Shown here piece after piece: positions 44,848-55,322 of a DNA stretch of 64,000 nucleotides (position 1 is the first letter of the stretch; each line of letters begins with the position of its first letter). This stretch comes from Cognatilysobacter bugurensis (GTDB lineage: Bacteria; Pseudomonadota; Gammaproteobacteria; Xanthomonadales; Xanthomonadaceae), in the NCBI RefSeq assembly GCF_014652095.1, contig NZ_BMYD01000005.1:124001-188000 (forward strand). The letters run 5' to 3'. The notes under the pieces were generated by a model. That model saw nothing but the letters and a program-made list of their open reading frames with translations, made no database searches and had not been told where the DNA came from. The translations under genes were made by a program, and so were the position numbers.

Positions 44848-46922
44848 TGACCGCGATGCAACCGCTTCTGGTCGAACTCGGCACCGAAGAGTTGCCGGTC
44901 AAGGCACTGTCCGGCTTGGCGCAGGCGTTCTTTGACGGCGTGCTCGAGGGCCTGCGCAAGCGCGGCATCGAGATCGAACGCGGCGACGCGAAGCCGCTGT
45001 ACACGCCGCGCCGGCTCGCCGTGATGCTGCCCGCAGTGGCCACCGAGCAACCGGAGCAGAAATCCGAGGTGCTCGGCCCGTACCTCAACATCGCACTCGA
45101 TGCGAACGGCGCGCCCACGAAGGCACTGCAGGGCTTCGCCGCGAAGGCCGGCGTCGAATGGACGCAGCTCGAGCGCACCAGCGACGCGAAAGGCGAGCGC
45201 TTCGTGCACCGCGCGGTTAAGCCCGGGGCGCGCACGGCCGACCTGCTTGGCGAGATCGTGCGCGAGGCGATCGCCGCGATGCCGATCCCCAAACCGATGC
45301 GCTGGGGCGCGCATGCGCACGCGTTCGCGCGGCCGGTGCACTGGCTCGTGCTGCTGCTCGGCAATGACGTGGTCGACGCCGAGTTGCTCGGCGTGCGCAG
45401 CGGACGCACCAGCCGCGGACACCGTTTCATGCACGACGAGAACATCGTCATCGATGCGCCGTCGAGCTACATCGATGCGCTGCGCGCCGCGCACGTGATC
45501 GTCGACCCCGACGCGCGCCGCGATCGCATCGTCGCCGAGGTCGAAGCCGCCGCGCGCCAGGGCGGCGGGCAGGCACGTATCGACGCCGGCATCCTCGAGG
45601 AGGTCAACGGCCTGACCGAATGGCCGCATGCGATCGCATGCAGCTTCGACCGTGCGTTTCTCGCGGTGCCGTCGGAAGCGCTGATCGCCACGATGGAGGC
45701 GAACCAGAAGTTCTTCCCAGTGCTCGATGCGGACGGCCGGCTCGGCGAGCGCTTCGTCGGCGTTGCGAACATTGCCTCGCGCGACGAGAGCGAAGTGCGC
45801 AAGGGCTACGAGCGCGTGATCCGACCGCGCTTTGCCGATGCGAAGTTCTTCTTCGATGAGGACCTCAAGCAGGGCCTCGCGGCGATGGGCGAGGGCCTTG
45901 CGGGCGTGACCTACCAGGCCAAGCTCGGTTCGATCGCCGACAAGGCCGCGCGCGTGGCGACGCTGGCCGAGTCGATCGCGACGCAGGTCGGCGCCGATGC
46001 CGCGCTCGCGCGCCGCGCCGCGCAGCTCGCGAAGAACGACCTGCAATCGCGACTCGTCGGTGAATTCCCGGAGCTGCAGGGCATCGCCGGTCGCCATTAC
46101 GCGCAGGCTGCAGGCGAATCGAGCGAGGTCGCCGCCGCGATCGACGAGGCGTACATGCCGCGCTTCTCGGCCGATTCGATCGCGCCGTCGAAGCTGGGCC
46201 AGGTGCTCGCGATCGCCGAGCGCCTGGACACGCTGGCAGGCGGCTTCGCGGCCGGCCTCAAGCCGACCGGCAACAAGGACCCGTTCGCACTGCGTCGCAA
46301 TGCCTTGGGCCTGGCGCGCACGTTGCTCGAAGGCGGGTTCGACCTGCTGCCGTTCGCGCTGCTCGAACACGCGGTGTCGGTGCAGCCCGTGAAAAACGAT
46401 GACTTCAGTGCGTTCGAAGTCACGCAGTTCATCTACGACCGCCTGCGCAGCTATTACGCCGAGCGCGGCGTGCCGGCCGAGCAGTTCGCGGCGGTCGAAG
46501 CGGTCGCGCACGACTCGCTGCCGGATTTCGACGCGCGCCTGCGGGCGATCGGCGCATTCGCGGCGCTGCCCGACGCCGCTGCGCTCGCCGCGGCGAACAA
46601 GCGCATCCGCAACATCCTGCGCAAGGCCGACGAGCCGGTGCCGTCGCGCGTCGATCCCTCGCTGTTCGCACTCGATGCCGAGCGCGCGCTCGCCGATGCG
46701 GTCGACGCCGCGATCGAGGAGACCGAGGCCGCACTCGAGCAGCGCGATTACGTCGCCGTGCTGATGCGGCTCGCGCAGCTGCGCCCGCAGGTCGATGCGT
46801 TCTTCGACGCGGTGATGGTCAACGTCGACGATGCCGCCGTGCGCGGCAACCGCCTCGCGCTGCTGCAGCGGCTCGGCGACCGGCTCGGCAACGTCGCGGC
46901 GATCGAGCACCTGTCGATTTGA
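44847..46922 (+). CDS. glyS: Glycyl-tRNA synthetase beta subunit
   Basis: A 691-residue beta subunit, with N-terminal [15 protein letters not shown], the HD-like central region ([14 protein letters not shown]) and a C-terminal anticodon-binding domain with [13 protein letters not shown]. With GlyQ it forms the alpha2beta2-type enzyme found in most Gammaproteobacteria. ATG 44847 overlaps the glyQ stop; ATG 44856 is an alternative. Confidence 0.97.
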
Positions 46923-47195
46923 CCGGCACGTAGCGCACACGCGGCGGCTGCGGTCGCCGCATGCGGTCGTTACCTCGTGCGCGGCCGTGTGCCGCGCGGA
47001 CGCCGACGCTCCGCGGGGCGTGTGGCGGCAGCAGGCGCCGCGCAACTTGCAGGCGCCCCGGTCCGGCCCGCGCTGCGCGCTGCGTCCAGACCCGCCGGCC
47101 GATGGCCCGGCGCCCGTCCGGGCGCGGGCGGCGCAGACCCCGCCCTGCAGCGCGGCCTTAATCGAACGTCGACATCGCCTGCGTATGCTGCCGCG

Positions 47196-48980
47196 ATGCC
47201 GCGCCTTCCCGCCTGTCTGATCGCCGCCGTGCTCCTCGCCGTTGCCGGCGCCGCCCAGGCCGCCCGCATCACGCGCGTCGACGTGCAGGGCCTCGACGAG
47301 GCGATGACCGAGAACGTCCGGCAGTCGCTGTCGGTCGTCGACGCGATCGACGAGGAGGTGTCCGAGCGCCGGCTCGAGTACCTCGCCGGCGAGATCGAGG
47401 AGGAGACCCGCGGGGCTCTGGAGCCGTTCGGGTACTACTCGCCGACCGTGCGCATCACCCGCAGCGGCGCCGACGGCGCGGCGGCGTACACCGTCAGCGT
47501 CGATCCGGGCGACCCGGTGCGCGTGCGCAAGACGACGGTGGCGATCGAAGGCGACGGCCGCGACGATCGCTACCTGCGCGAGGAGCTCGCCGAATTCGAG
47601 CCGTCCCAGGGCGAGGTGTTCGAGCACCCCGTCTACGAGTCGAGCAAGGCGCAGATCAGCAGGCGCCTCGCCGAGCGCGGGTATTTCGACGCGGACTTCG
47701 AGCAGCGCCGCGTCGAGGTCACGCGCGCCGAGCAGGCCGCGGACATCGACCTCGTGTGGAACAGCGGTCAGCGCTACGACCTCGGCGAGATCGATTTTGT
47801 GCAGAAGCCGGAGCCGGTCGTCTACGAATCGCTGCTCGAGCGGCTCGTGTACTGGGAGCCGGGCACGTACTACCACCAGCGCCGGCTCGATCGACTGCGC
47901 GAGGCGCTGGTGCGGCTGGATTACTTCTCCAGCATCGACATCCAGGTGCGGCCCGAGGACGCGGTCGGCAACGACGTGCCAGTGACGGTGCTGCTCACGC
48001 CGGCCAAGCGCAGCGTGTACACCGCGGGCCTCAGCTACGGCACCGACAGCGGCGGCGGTGTGTCGCTCGGCGCGGAGCGGCGTTACGTCAACATGCGCGG
48101 CCACAAGGCGCTCGCGCAGCTCGACTACCTGCAGCGGCGCAAGGCGCTCACGTTGCGCTACCGCATCCCGGCGTTCGCGTGGTTCGAGGGCTGGTACACG
48201 TTCAGTGCTCAGGTCGCGGACGAGCAGACCGATTACCTCGACAGCCGCCGCATCGAGTTCGTCGCCAGCCGCAGCGGCGAACTCAACGAGTTCCTCACCG
48301 CAACCGTCGCCGCACATGCGCTGCGCGAACGCTGGGCGTACACGGTCGAAGACGTCGATGCCGACGATGCATTCGTCGATTACCGCTATGCGACATTCAC
48401 GTTTCCGTCGATCCGCGCCGAATACATCGACGCCGACAGCCGCCTCGAGCCGCGCAACGGCATCGGCGCGACGCTGATGCTGCGCGGCGGCGTCGAGGGC
48501 GTGGGCTCGGACGCGACGTTCGCGCAGGTGCACACGACCGCGCGCTGGTATCGCGAGCTCGACCTGCGCAGCCGTCTGATCCTGCGCGGTGAGCTCGGCC
48601 GCACGCTGATCGAAGATCCCGTCGGATCGCTCGCACCGAGCATCCGCTTCCATGCCGGCGGCGACCGCAGCATCCGCGGATACGCGTTTCGCGAGGTCGG
48701 CCCGCGCATCGGCCCGGAAGGGCGCCAGTACGCAATCGGCGCGCGCAACGTCGTCACCGGCAGCGTCGAGTACGAGCGCTACTTCACCGAACAATGGGGC
48801 GCGGCGGTGTTCGTCGACAGCGGCAGCGCGTTCAACGATTCACCCGATTGGCGCACCGGCGTCGGCATCGGCGCGCGTTGGCGCTCGCCGGTCGGACCGG
48901 TGCGCGTGGACATCGCGCGCGGGCTCGATGACCCCGACTCCTCGTTCCAGCTCTACCTGAGCCTCGGAGCCGAGCTGTGA
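47196..48980 (+). CDS. tamA: Outer-membrane assembly factor TamA
   Basis: A 594-residue Omp85-family protein with a signal peptide ending AAQA, three POTRA-like domains (about 20-265) and a C-terminal barrel. The lid-lock motif region GGDRSIRGYAF near 490 and final strand FQLYLSLGAEL are typical. With TamB it helps insert outer-membrane proteins or transport phospholipids. The 273-base gap after glyS holds no visible gene. It overlaps tamB by GTGA. Confidence 0.94.
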   Translation: MPRLPACLIAAVLLAVAGAAQAARITRVDVQGLDEAMTENVRQSLSVVDAIDEEVSERRLEYLAGEIEEETRGALEPFGYYSPTVRITRSGADGAAAYTVSVDPGDPVRVRKTTVAIEGDGRDDRYLREELAEFEPSQGEVFEHPVYESSKAQISRRLAERGYFDADFEQRRVEVTRAEQAADIDLVWNSGQRYDLGEIDFVQKPEPVVYESLLERLVYWEPGTYYHQRRLDRLREALVRLDYFSSIDIQVRPEDAVGNDVPVTVLLTPAKRSVYTAGLSYGTDSGGGVSLGAERRYVNMRGHKALAQLDYLQRRKALTLRYRIPAFAWFEGWYTFSAQVADEQTDYLDSRRIEFVASRSGELNEFLTATVAAHALRERWAYTVEDVDADDAFVDYRYATFTFPSIRAEYIDADSRLEPRNGIGATLMLRGGVEGVGSDATFAQVHTTARWYRELDLRSRLILRGELGRTLIEDPVGSLAPSIRFHAGGDRSIRGYAFREVGPRIGPEGRQYAIGARNVVTGSVEYERYFTEQWGAAVFVDSGSAFNDSPDWRTGVGIGARWRSPVGPVRVDIARGLDDPDSSFQLYLSLGAEL

Positions 48981-51900
48981 CGCTGCCCGACGCGAAGCAC
49001 GATCCAGACGGCCTCTCGCCTGAAGAACGCGAAGCGCGCATCGCCGAGCTGCGCGCAAAGCGCCATGCGCGTACGAAGAAGCTTGCGATCCGCAGCAGCC
49101 TCGTCGCCGGCCTGGTGACGCTCGCGCTGGCGGCGTTTGCGTTCTGGCTGCTCACCACGATCGGCGGGCGTGACCTGCTGCTCGCGCAGATCCAGGCGCG
49201 GCTGCCGGAGGGGGCGACCCTCGAGTGGCGTGCGGCCGAAGGCCCGGCGTCGGGCCCGCTCACGCTGCACGACGTGAAGTTCGAGTTCGGCGACGTGCGC
49301 TTCGCGGCCGAGCGCGTGATGCTCGATCCCGCGCTCGGGCCGCTGATCGGCCGGCGCCTGCGCCTCGATGCGCTCGCGGTCGAAGACGCGCTGCTCGTGC
49401 TCCCGCAGAGCGACGAGCCGTTCGAACTGCCGCGCTGGCCCGAGATCCTGCCGCAGATCGAGCCGCCGATCGCGATCCAGGCCGACGACATCCGCGTCGA
49501 CAACCTGCGCGTCGTGCGCGCGGGCGAGCCGGTCATTGCGATCGACCGCATGCGCGGCGGTATCACGGCGAGTTCCGGCCGGCTGCACCTGGAGCACGTG
49601 GTCATCGACAGCGACCGCGGCCGGTTTGCGGTGCACGGCGATTACGTGCCGGCCGAGCAGTACCGCATGGACCTCACCGCAAGCGCGGTGATTCCACACC
49701 CCGAGCGCCGCACGCCGATGCGGCTGGGCCTCGTCGCCCGGGGCGATCTCAGCCATCTCGACGCGGCGGTCGCAGGCGCCGCGCCCGGCCCGGTGCGCGC
49801 CACGCTCACGCTGCGCGCGCCCCCGCGCCCGGGCGACGACGACGAAGCCGACACCGAGCGCGCGCGCTGGCAGCTGCGCGTGGACGCCGACGCGCTCGAC
49901 ACCGCGCTGCTCGCCGGCGCCGACGTGGCGAGCGAAACGCTGATGTCGCTGCGGCTGCGCGCCGAGGGCGTGGGCGGCACGATGCAGGCGCAGGGCGAGC
50001 TCGAACAGGGTGCGCTGACCGCCCGCCTGCGACCCTCGGAGATCACGATCGCCGAGCAGGTGCTCGCGTTCGATCCGCTCATCGTCGACGTGTTCGGCGG
50101 CACCGTGACCGTGCGCGGGCGCGGCGACTTCGGCGACGCCGGCGAGCCCGGCGGGCGCGAGCTCAACTACGCGGTGCGCGCCGAGGGGCTGGAGTGGGGC
50201 GGCGACACCGGCCCCGCAGTGGCGGCGAGCGCGCGCTTCGACCTCACTGGCACGCAGGCCGCGTGGGCGGTCGACGGCACCGCGAAGCTGGCGCGCGACG
50301 GCGAGAACGCGACGCTGCGCCTGGCCGGCCGCGGTGCCGAGCAGCGCCTGCAACTGACCACGCTGCGCGTCGACATGCCGACCGGCACGCTCGACGTCGC
50401 CGGCTCGCTCGCCTGGGCCCCGCAGCTGCAGTGGGACCTGCGCGCGCAGCTCGCCGGGTTCGACCCCGGCTACTTCGCGCCCGCCTGGGACGGCGCGGTG
50501 CGAGGCCTGATCACCTCTCAAGGCCGCGCGCTCGACACCGGCGGCTTTGATGCGACCGCCGCGGTCCGCGAGCTCGGCGGCCGCCTGCGCGGTCGCGCGC
50601 TCGGCGGCGAGGCCGCGTTTGCGATGCGCGGCTGGCAGGGCGAGGCCGAGGCCGCGCTCGCGCTGGGCGATGGCTCGCTGGCGCTCGACGGCACGTTCGC
50701 GCTCGAGCCGCGCCTGCAGTGGAATGCGGAGGCCACACTCGACGACGTCGACCCCTCGCTCGTGCTCGACGGCTGGGACGGCGCCGTCGATGCGCGGCTC
50801 GCCACGCGCGGCCGTGCACAGGACGCCCCGCCCGGCGCGCCGCAGCCGCTCGACATCGCGGTGGACGTCGAACGCCTCGGCGGCACCCTGCGCGGGCGCG
50901 CGCTCGGCGGCGACGCCCGCGTCGCGATCGAAGGCCTCGGCGGCACCGCGCCAGCGCGCTACCGCGGCGATGTCGACGTGCGCATCGGCAACAGCGTGAT
51001 CGACGCGGAAGGCACGATCGGCCGCACGCTCGACATCGATGCGCGCCTCGCGCCGCTGCAACTCGCGGATCTGCTGCCGGACGCCGAGGGCGTGTTGCGC
51101 GGCACGTTGCAGCTCAGCGGTCCGCGCACCGCGCCGAGCATTGCCGCGGATCTCGAAGGCCGCGACATCGCGATCGGCGCGCTGCAGGCGCAGTCGCTGA
51201 GCGCACAGGGCCGGTTGCCATGGGACGCGAGTGCGCCGGCGGGTTCGCTCGATGTACGTGCGCGCGGTCTGCAGGCCGGCCTGCCACTCGACACCTTCAA
51301 CGTGCAGGCGCGCGGCGCCGTCGAGGCGCTCTCGCTCGAGGCGACCGCGAGCGGTGAGGCCGGCGAGCTCGCGCTCGAAGGCCGCCTGCGCCGCACCGCG
51401 CAGACTTGGGCCGGCACGCTCGCCGCGCTGCGCCTCGACCCCGAACCCGGCGGCGCGTGGGCGCTGCGCGAGCCCGCGTCGTTCCGTTTCGGCGGCGGCA
51501 CCGTCGTGCTCGAACGCACGTGCCTGGCGGCCATCGACGGCGCAGGCGCGCTGTGCGCGAACGCGGACTGGCCGCGCCGCGGCGTCGACATCGACGGACA
51601 GGGCCTGTCGCTCGCGCTGCTCGAGCCCTACCTGCCGCAGCGCGACGACCGCTCGTGGCAGCTGCGCGGCGACCTCGCGCTCGATGCGCAGCTCCGCCCC
51701 GTCGGCAACGGCTGGCGCGGCCAGGCGACGCTGCGCTCACAAGACGGCGGCGTCGGCCTCGGCGACGGCACCCGCCCCGAGCTCATCGGCTACGACAACC
51801 TCGCGCTCGAGGCCGCGTTCACGCCCGAGCGCCTCACCGGCACGCTGTCGACCGCGCTCTCCGGCGGCGGCCGCGTCACCGCGCGCCTGGCGACCGGCTG

Positions 51901-53173
51901 GGATGCCACGTCACCGCTCGACGGTGCGCTCAACATCGACGTGAACGAACTCACGTGGATGGAGCTGCTGTCGCCCGACATCGTCGACCCGCGCGGGCGC
52001 ATCAGCGGCGCGCTCACGTTCGGCGGCACGCGCGCGAACCCACGGATCGGCGGCCAGGCGCAGTTGTCGAGCTTCAGCACCGACGTGCCCGCGCTCGGGC
52101 TCACGCTCGAAAACGGGCAGGCGCGGCTCAACGCGCAGCCCGACGGCAGCGCCCTGATCACCGGTCGCGTGCAATCGGGCGAGGGCGTGCTGCGCGTCGA
52201 CGGTCGCCTCGGCCTCGCCTCGGGCGCCGCGCCGCTGGTGCTGCAGGTCACCGGCGACAACGTGCTCGCGGCGGACACGCGCGAGCTCGAAGCGATCATC
52301 GAGCCGAACGTGCGCGTGACCGTGCCGCTCGCCGATCCGATCACCGTGACCGGCACCGTCCGCGTGCCGCGCGCGGAGATCAACCTCGAGCGGCTCGACC
52401 GCGGCGTCAAGGCGTCGTCCGACGTCGTCGTGCTCGACCCGATCGACGGCGAGACCAACGAGCTTGCGACGCCGGTCGTGCTCGACCTCACGCTGGTGCT
52501 CGGTGAGGACGTCGAACTCAACGGCTTCGGCCTAGCGGGCGGCCTCGACGGCCAGCTGCGCGTGCAGACCGCGCCCGGCAAGGACATGACCGCGCGCGGC
52601 CAGCTTGAGGTCGACGGCCGCTACGCCGCATACGGCCAGCGCCTGACGATTACGCGCGGGCAGCTGCAGTGGTCGGGCGGTCCGGTCAACGATCCGATTC
52701 TCGATATTCGCGCCGAGCGCGAAATCGGCGACGTCACCGCCGGTGTCGACGTGCGCGGTCGCGCTTCGGCGCCGCGCGCATCGGTGTGGTCGAGCGAAGG
52801 CGGTTCGCAGTCCGAGGCACTTTCGTATCTCGCGCTCGGCCGCCCGCTGTCCACCGTGACCGGCGACGAGGGTGAGCGGCTCAACGCGGCCGACGCCGCG
52901 CTGTCGGCCGGCGGCAGCCTGCTCGCCTCGCAGCTCGGCGCGCGCATCGGCCTCGACGACGCCGGCACGCTGCAGACGCGCACGCTCGGCGGCAGCGTGT
53001 TCGGCATCGGCAAGCACCTGTCCCCCAAGCTTTACATCGGCTACGGCGTGTCCCTGCTCGGCACCGGTCAGGTGCTCTTGCTCAAGTACCTCATCGGCCT
53101 CGGCTTCCTGCTCGAGATCGAATCGAGTTCGGTCGAAAACCGCGCGTCGGTGAATTACCGCATCGAACGCTGA
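48977..53173 (+). CDS. tamB: Translocation and assembly module protein TamB
   Basis: A 1398-residue AsmA-like bridge protein. One N-terminal TM anchor (about 39-61) is followed by a long series of repeating beta segments, here with unusually regular duplications such as GALGGDA/RGRALGGEA near 530-645, and the DUF490 C-terminus ending SVNYRIER. The conserved block EDVELNGFGLAGGLDGQL near 1175 fits the family. The GTG start overlaps the tamA stop. It spans the periplasm to TamA. Confidence 0.95.
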   Translation: MTLPDAKHDPDGLSPEEREARIAELRAKRHARTKKLAIRSSLVAGLVTLALAAFAFWLLTTIGGRDLLLAQIQARLPEGATLEWRAAEGPASGPLTLHDVKFEFGDVRFAAERVMLDPALGPLIGRRLRLDALAVEDALLVLPQSDEPFELPRWPEILPQIEPPIAIQADDIRVDNLRVVRAGEPVIAIDRMRGGITASSGRLHLEHVVIDSDRGRFAVHGDYVPAEQYRMDLTASAVIPHPERRTPMRLGLVARGDLSHLDAAVAGAAPGPVRATLTLRAPPRPGDDDEADTERARWQLRVDADALDTALLAGADVASETLMSLRLRAEGVGGTMQAQGELEQGALTARLRPSEITIAEQVLAFDPLIVDVFGGTVTVRGRGDFGDAGEPGGRELNYAVRAEGLEWGGDTGPAVAASARFDLTGTQAAWAVDGTAKLARDGENATLRLAGRGAEQRLQLTTLRVDMPTGTLDVAGSLAWAPQLQWDLRAQLAGFDPGYFAPAWDGAVRGLITSQGRALDTGGFDATAAVRELGGRLRGRALGGEAAFAMRGWQGEAEAALALGDGSLALDGTFALEPRLQWNAEATLDDVDPSLVLDGWDGAVDARLATRGRAQDAPPGAPQPLDIAVDVERLGGTLRGRALGGDARVAIEGLGGTAPARYRGDVDVRIGNSVIDAEGTIGRTLDIDARLAPLQLADLLPDAEGVLRGTLQLSGPRTAPSIAADLEGRDIAIGALQAQSLSAQGRLPWDASAPAGSLDVRARGLQAGLPLDTFNVQARGAVEALSLEATASGEAGELALEGRLRRTAQTWAGTLAALRLDPEPGGAWALREPASFRFGGGTVVLERTCLAAIDGAGALCANADWPRRGVDIDGQGLSLALLEPYLPQRDDRSWQLRGDLALDAQLRPVGNGWRGQATLRSQDGGVGLGDGTRPELIGYDNLALEAAFTPERLTGTLSTALSGGGRVTARLATGWDATSPLDGALNIDVNELTWMELLSPDIVDPRGRISGALTFGGTRANPRIGGQAQLSSFSTDVPALGLTLENGQARLNAQPDGSALITGRVQSGEGVLRVDGRLGLASGAAPLVLQVTGDNVLAADTRELEAIIEPNVRVTVPLADPITVTGTVRVPRAEINLERLDRGVKASSDVVVLDPIDGETNELATPVVLDLTLVLGEDVELNGFGLAGGLDGQLRVQTAPGKDMTARGQLEVDGRYAAYGQRLTITRGQLQWSGGPVNDPILDIRAEREIGDVTAGVDVRGRASAPRASVWSSEGGSQSEALSYLALGRPLSTVTGDEGERLNAADAALSAGGSLLASQLGARIGLDDAGTLQTRTLGGSVFGIGKHLSPKLYIGYGVSLLGTGQVLLLKYLIGLGFLLEIESSSVENRASVNYRIER

Positions 53174-53250
53174 CCCACGCTCGCGGCACGCTTCACTGCC
53201 TGTGCGCGCGCGCGATGCTGCCATGGGGCCCCCCGATGCGGAGCCTCCCC

Positions 53251-53448
53251 ATGAGCAAGATCGTCCCGAACGACGATTCTGACGACACCTCGCGCGGCGA
53301 GCTGCGCAAGCCGCTCGACTGGGCCAATCAGCCCGAGCAGGGCGGCGACCACACGCCGCCGAACCCCGGCCACGCAAACCCGCTGAACGACCGCGCGCGC
53401 CACGAGGAACTTCAACCGCCGCGCACGCCCGCGCCGCCGCACCTGTAA
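53251..53448 (+). CDS. Small hydrophilic hypothetical protein
   Basis: A 65-residue, Pro/Asn/Asp-rich protein without hydrophobic segments, probably disordered. GGAG (53240-53243) lies seven bases before the ATG at 53251. It ends six bases before the MBL-fold gene and so is probably cotranscribed with it. No family is recognised. Confidence 0.55.
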   Translation: MSKIVPNDDSDDTSRGELRKPLDWANQPEQGGDHTPPNPGHANPLNDRARHEELQPPRTPAPPHL

Positions 53449-53454
53449 GCCGCG

Positions 53455-54297
53455 ATGCGCATCCACCATCTCAACTGCGGCACGATGTGCCCGCTCGGCG
53501 GCCGGCTCATGGACGCGCGCGACGGCACGCTCGTCTGCCATTGCCTGCTCATCGAAACCGAATCGGGCCTCGTGCTCGTCGACACCGGCCTCGGCGTCAA
53601 GGACGTCGAGCACCCGCAGCCGCGGCTGAGCCGTGCGCTGCGCTCGCTCGTCCGCCCGCGCCTGCACCTGGCCGAGACCGCGCTCGCGCAGATCAAGGCG
53701 CTCGGCTACGCCGCAAACGACGTGCGCCACATCGTGATCACGCATCTGGACTTCGACCACGCCGGCGGAATCGAAGACTTTCCGTACGCGCAGGTGCACG
53801 TGTACGCGGAGGAACTCAACGCTGCGACGCATCGCCGCTCATGGCTGGCACGGCGACGCTATCGGCCGCTGCAATGGGACCAGGCGATCCAGTGGAAGAC
53901 CTACATCGCGCACGGCGAGCCGTGGTTCGGTTTTCGCTGCGTGCGCGAACTCGAAGGACTGCCGCCGGAGATCCTCATGGTGCCGCTCGTGGGGCACACC
54001 TACGGCCACTGCGGCGTGGCGGTCCAGGACGGCTCGGGCTGGCTGTTGCACGCCGGTGATGCGTATTTCTTCCGCGGAGAGATGCCGCAGGGCGAGCACA
54101 CCGGTGAGGCGCCGCATTGCACGCCGGGCCTGAGCTTCTACCAGCGCTTCATGGAGGTCGACCGCCGCTCGCGCCTGCTCAACCAGACGCGCCTCCGTGA
54201 GCTTGCGACCCACCACGGCAAGGACGTGCGCATCGTGAGCGCACACGACGCGGTCGAGTTCGAGCGCGCCCGCGACGCACGGCGCGGCCGGCACTGA
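53455..54297 (+). CDS. MBL-fold metallo-hydrolase
   Basis: A 280-residue metallo-beta-lactamase-fold enzyme. Metal ligands lie in THLDFDHAGG, HTYGHCGV and HAGDAYFF, plus a C-terminal SAHD. The HLDFDH form (Asp instead of the second His) occurs in several lactonase-like groups. AHL lactonase activity is possible but unproven. It is followed by a strong hairpin shared with the convergent DUF4142 gene. Confidence 0.87.
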   Translation: MRIHHLNCGTMCPLGGRLMDARDGTLVCHCLLIETESGLVLVDTGLGVKDVEHPQPRLSRALRSLVRPRLHLAETALAQIKALGYAANDVRHIVITHLDFDHAGGIEDFPYAQVHVYAEELNAATHRRSWLARRRYRPLQWDQAIQWKTYIAHGEPWFGFRCVRELEGLPPEILMVPLVGHTYGHCGVAVQDGSGWLLHAGDAYFFRGEMPQGEHTGEAPHCTPGLSFYQRFMEVDRRSRLLNQTRLRELATHHGKDVRIVSAHDAVEFERARDARRGRH

Positions 54298-54314
54298 GGC
54301 GCCGGCCGTCCGCT

Positions 54315-54341
54315 GCGGCGACCGGGCATCCCGGTCGCCGC
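54315..54341. terminator. Hairpin between convergent MBL-fold and DUF4142 genes
   Basis: A perfect 12-bp GC-rich stem (54315-54326 with 54330-54341) with a three-base loop. There is no T run on either side, so it may stop transcription only with help or may block read-through in both directions. Confidence 0.6.
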
Positions 54342-54349
54342 CGATCGGC

Positions 54350-55051
54350 TTAGGACTGCGCCGGCGGAGTCGCTGCGGCGTTCGCCGCGCCGCCGAGCTG
54401 CGTCTGCAGCTGACGGGCCGCTTCGAGGTGCTTGGCGACCGCTTCACGTGTCTGCGTGAGGAACGTGCGGACGCCTTCGTTCTGCGCACCCGGGATCAGC
54501 TGCGTATCGAGCATCGCCAGCGTCTTCTGGTGGCCGTTGACCATTTCCTCGATGTACGCGCGCTCGTAATCCTGGCCTTCCATCGCCGCCAGACGGTTAC
54601 GCGCGTTCTCCGACTCCGTGCGCAGCGTCGCGACCTGCGGGCCCGTGCCGATCTTCACGTTCGCGCTGCCTTCGAGCGCACGCGCCTTCTCGATGTTCGC
54701 GGTGTGCTCCTTGATCATCATGTCCGCGTACGCCATCGAAGGCGCGCTGACCTTCTTCGAACGCGCCTGTTCAGCCGCTGCGATCTCATGCTCGTCGACG
54801 ACGATCACCATCCCGAGCGCGTCGCCTTCCACGACGGTCGCTGCGGGCGCCGGTGCGCCTTCCGCGAGCAGCGGATCGTTCTCGGTTGCCGTGGCGGTCG
54901 GATCATCGACCATCGCGTTCGCGTTTTCTGCGGGCGCGACGATCTCCTCGTCGCCGACGGCGTTGTTCTCGCCCTCGCGCTCGTTGCCGCACGCCGTCAG
55001 GATCGCAAGCGACAAGGCCGCGACGGTCAGGAAAGAAGTCTTCTGGTTCAT
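54350..55051 (-). CDS. DUF4142 family lipoprotein
   Basis: A 233-residue protein with a lipoprotein signal (LAILTACGN) from the ATG at 55049-55051 behind GGAGA. After an acidic, Ala/Thr-rich linker, residues from about 75 match the helical DUF4142 domain: GMVIVVDEHEIAAAEQARSK, YADMMIKEHTANIEKA and YIEEMVNGHQKTL. DUF4142 is a ferritin-like helical bundle of unknown function, commonly stress-induced. It is divergent from the ferritin-like gene pair. Confidence 0.87.
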   Translation of the reverse strand: MNQKTSFLTVAALSLAILTACGNEREGENNAVGDEEIVAPAENANAMVDDPTATATENDPLLAEGAPAPAATVVEGDALGMVIVVDEHEIAAAEQARSKKVSAPSMAYADMMIKEHTANIEKARALEGSANVKIGTGPQVATLRTESENARNRLAAMEGQDYERAYIEEMVNGHQKTLAMLDTQLIPGAQNEGVRTFLTQTREAVAKHLEAARQLQTQLGGAANAAATPPAQS

Positions 55052-55322
55052 TGCTTGGGTCTCCACTGCAAAAGCGCTCGCGCGCGAATCGCAGCACGCT
55101 AGGTCACGCGGTTGCGTACGCACCGTGAAAGCCGCGGGCGTGCGGTCGAGCTGCAAGGGCTGACGCCGCTGGCAAAACTTGCACGCGACACGGAGGTTTC
55201 GCGCGCCGATCGAAGGCTGTGATCCGTCTGCAGAAGCCCGCGCCCGACATGGCATGCCGTGTGCTTCGGCTGTGCGTCATCCGCGGGTTGCCGCGGCCGA
55301 CCACCGCCCTTCGGAGACGTCC

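Noticed and set aside
55170-55182. Sigma-54-like TGGCA...TTGC upstream of the ferritin-like pair
   Set aside because: Only 8 bases separate GG and GC; the strict spacing is 10.
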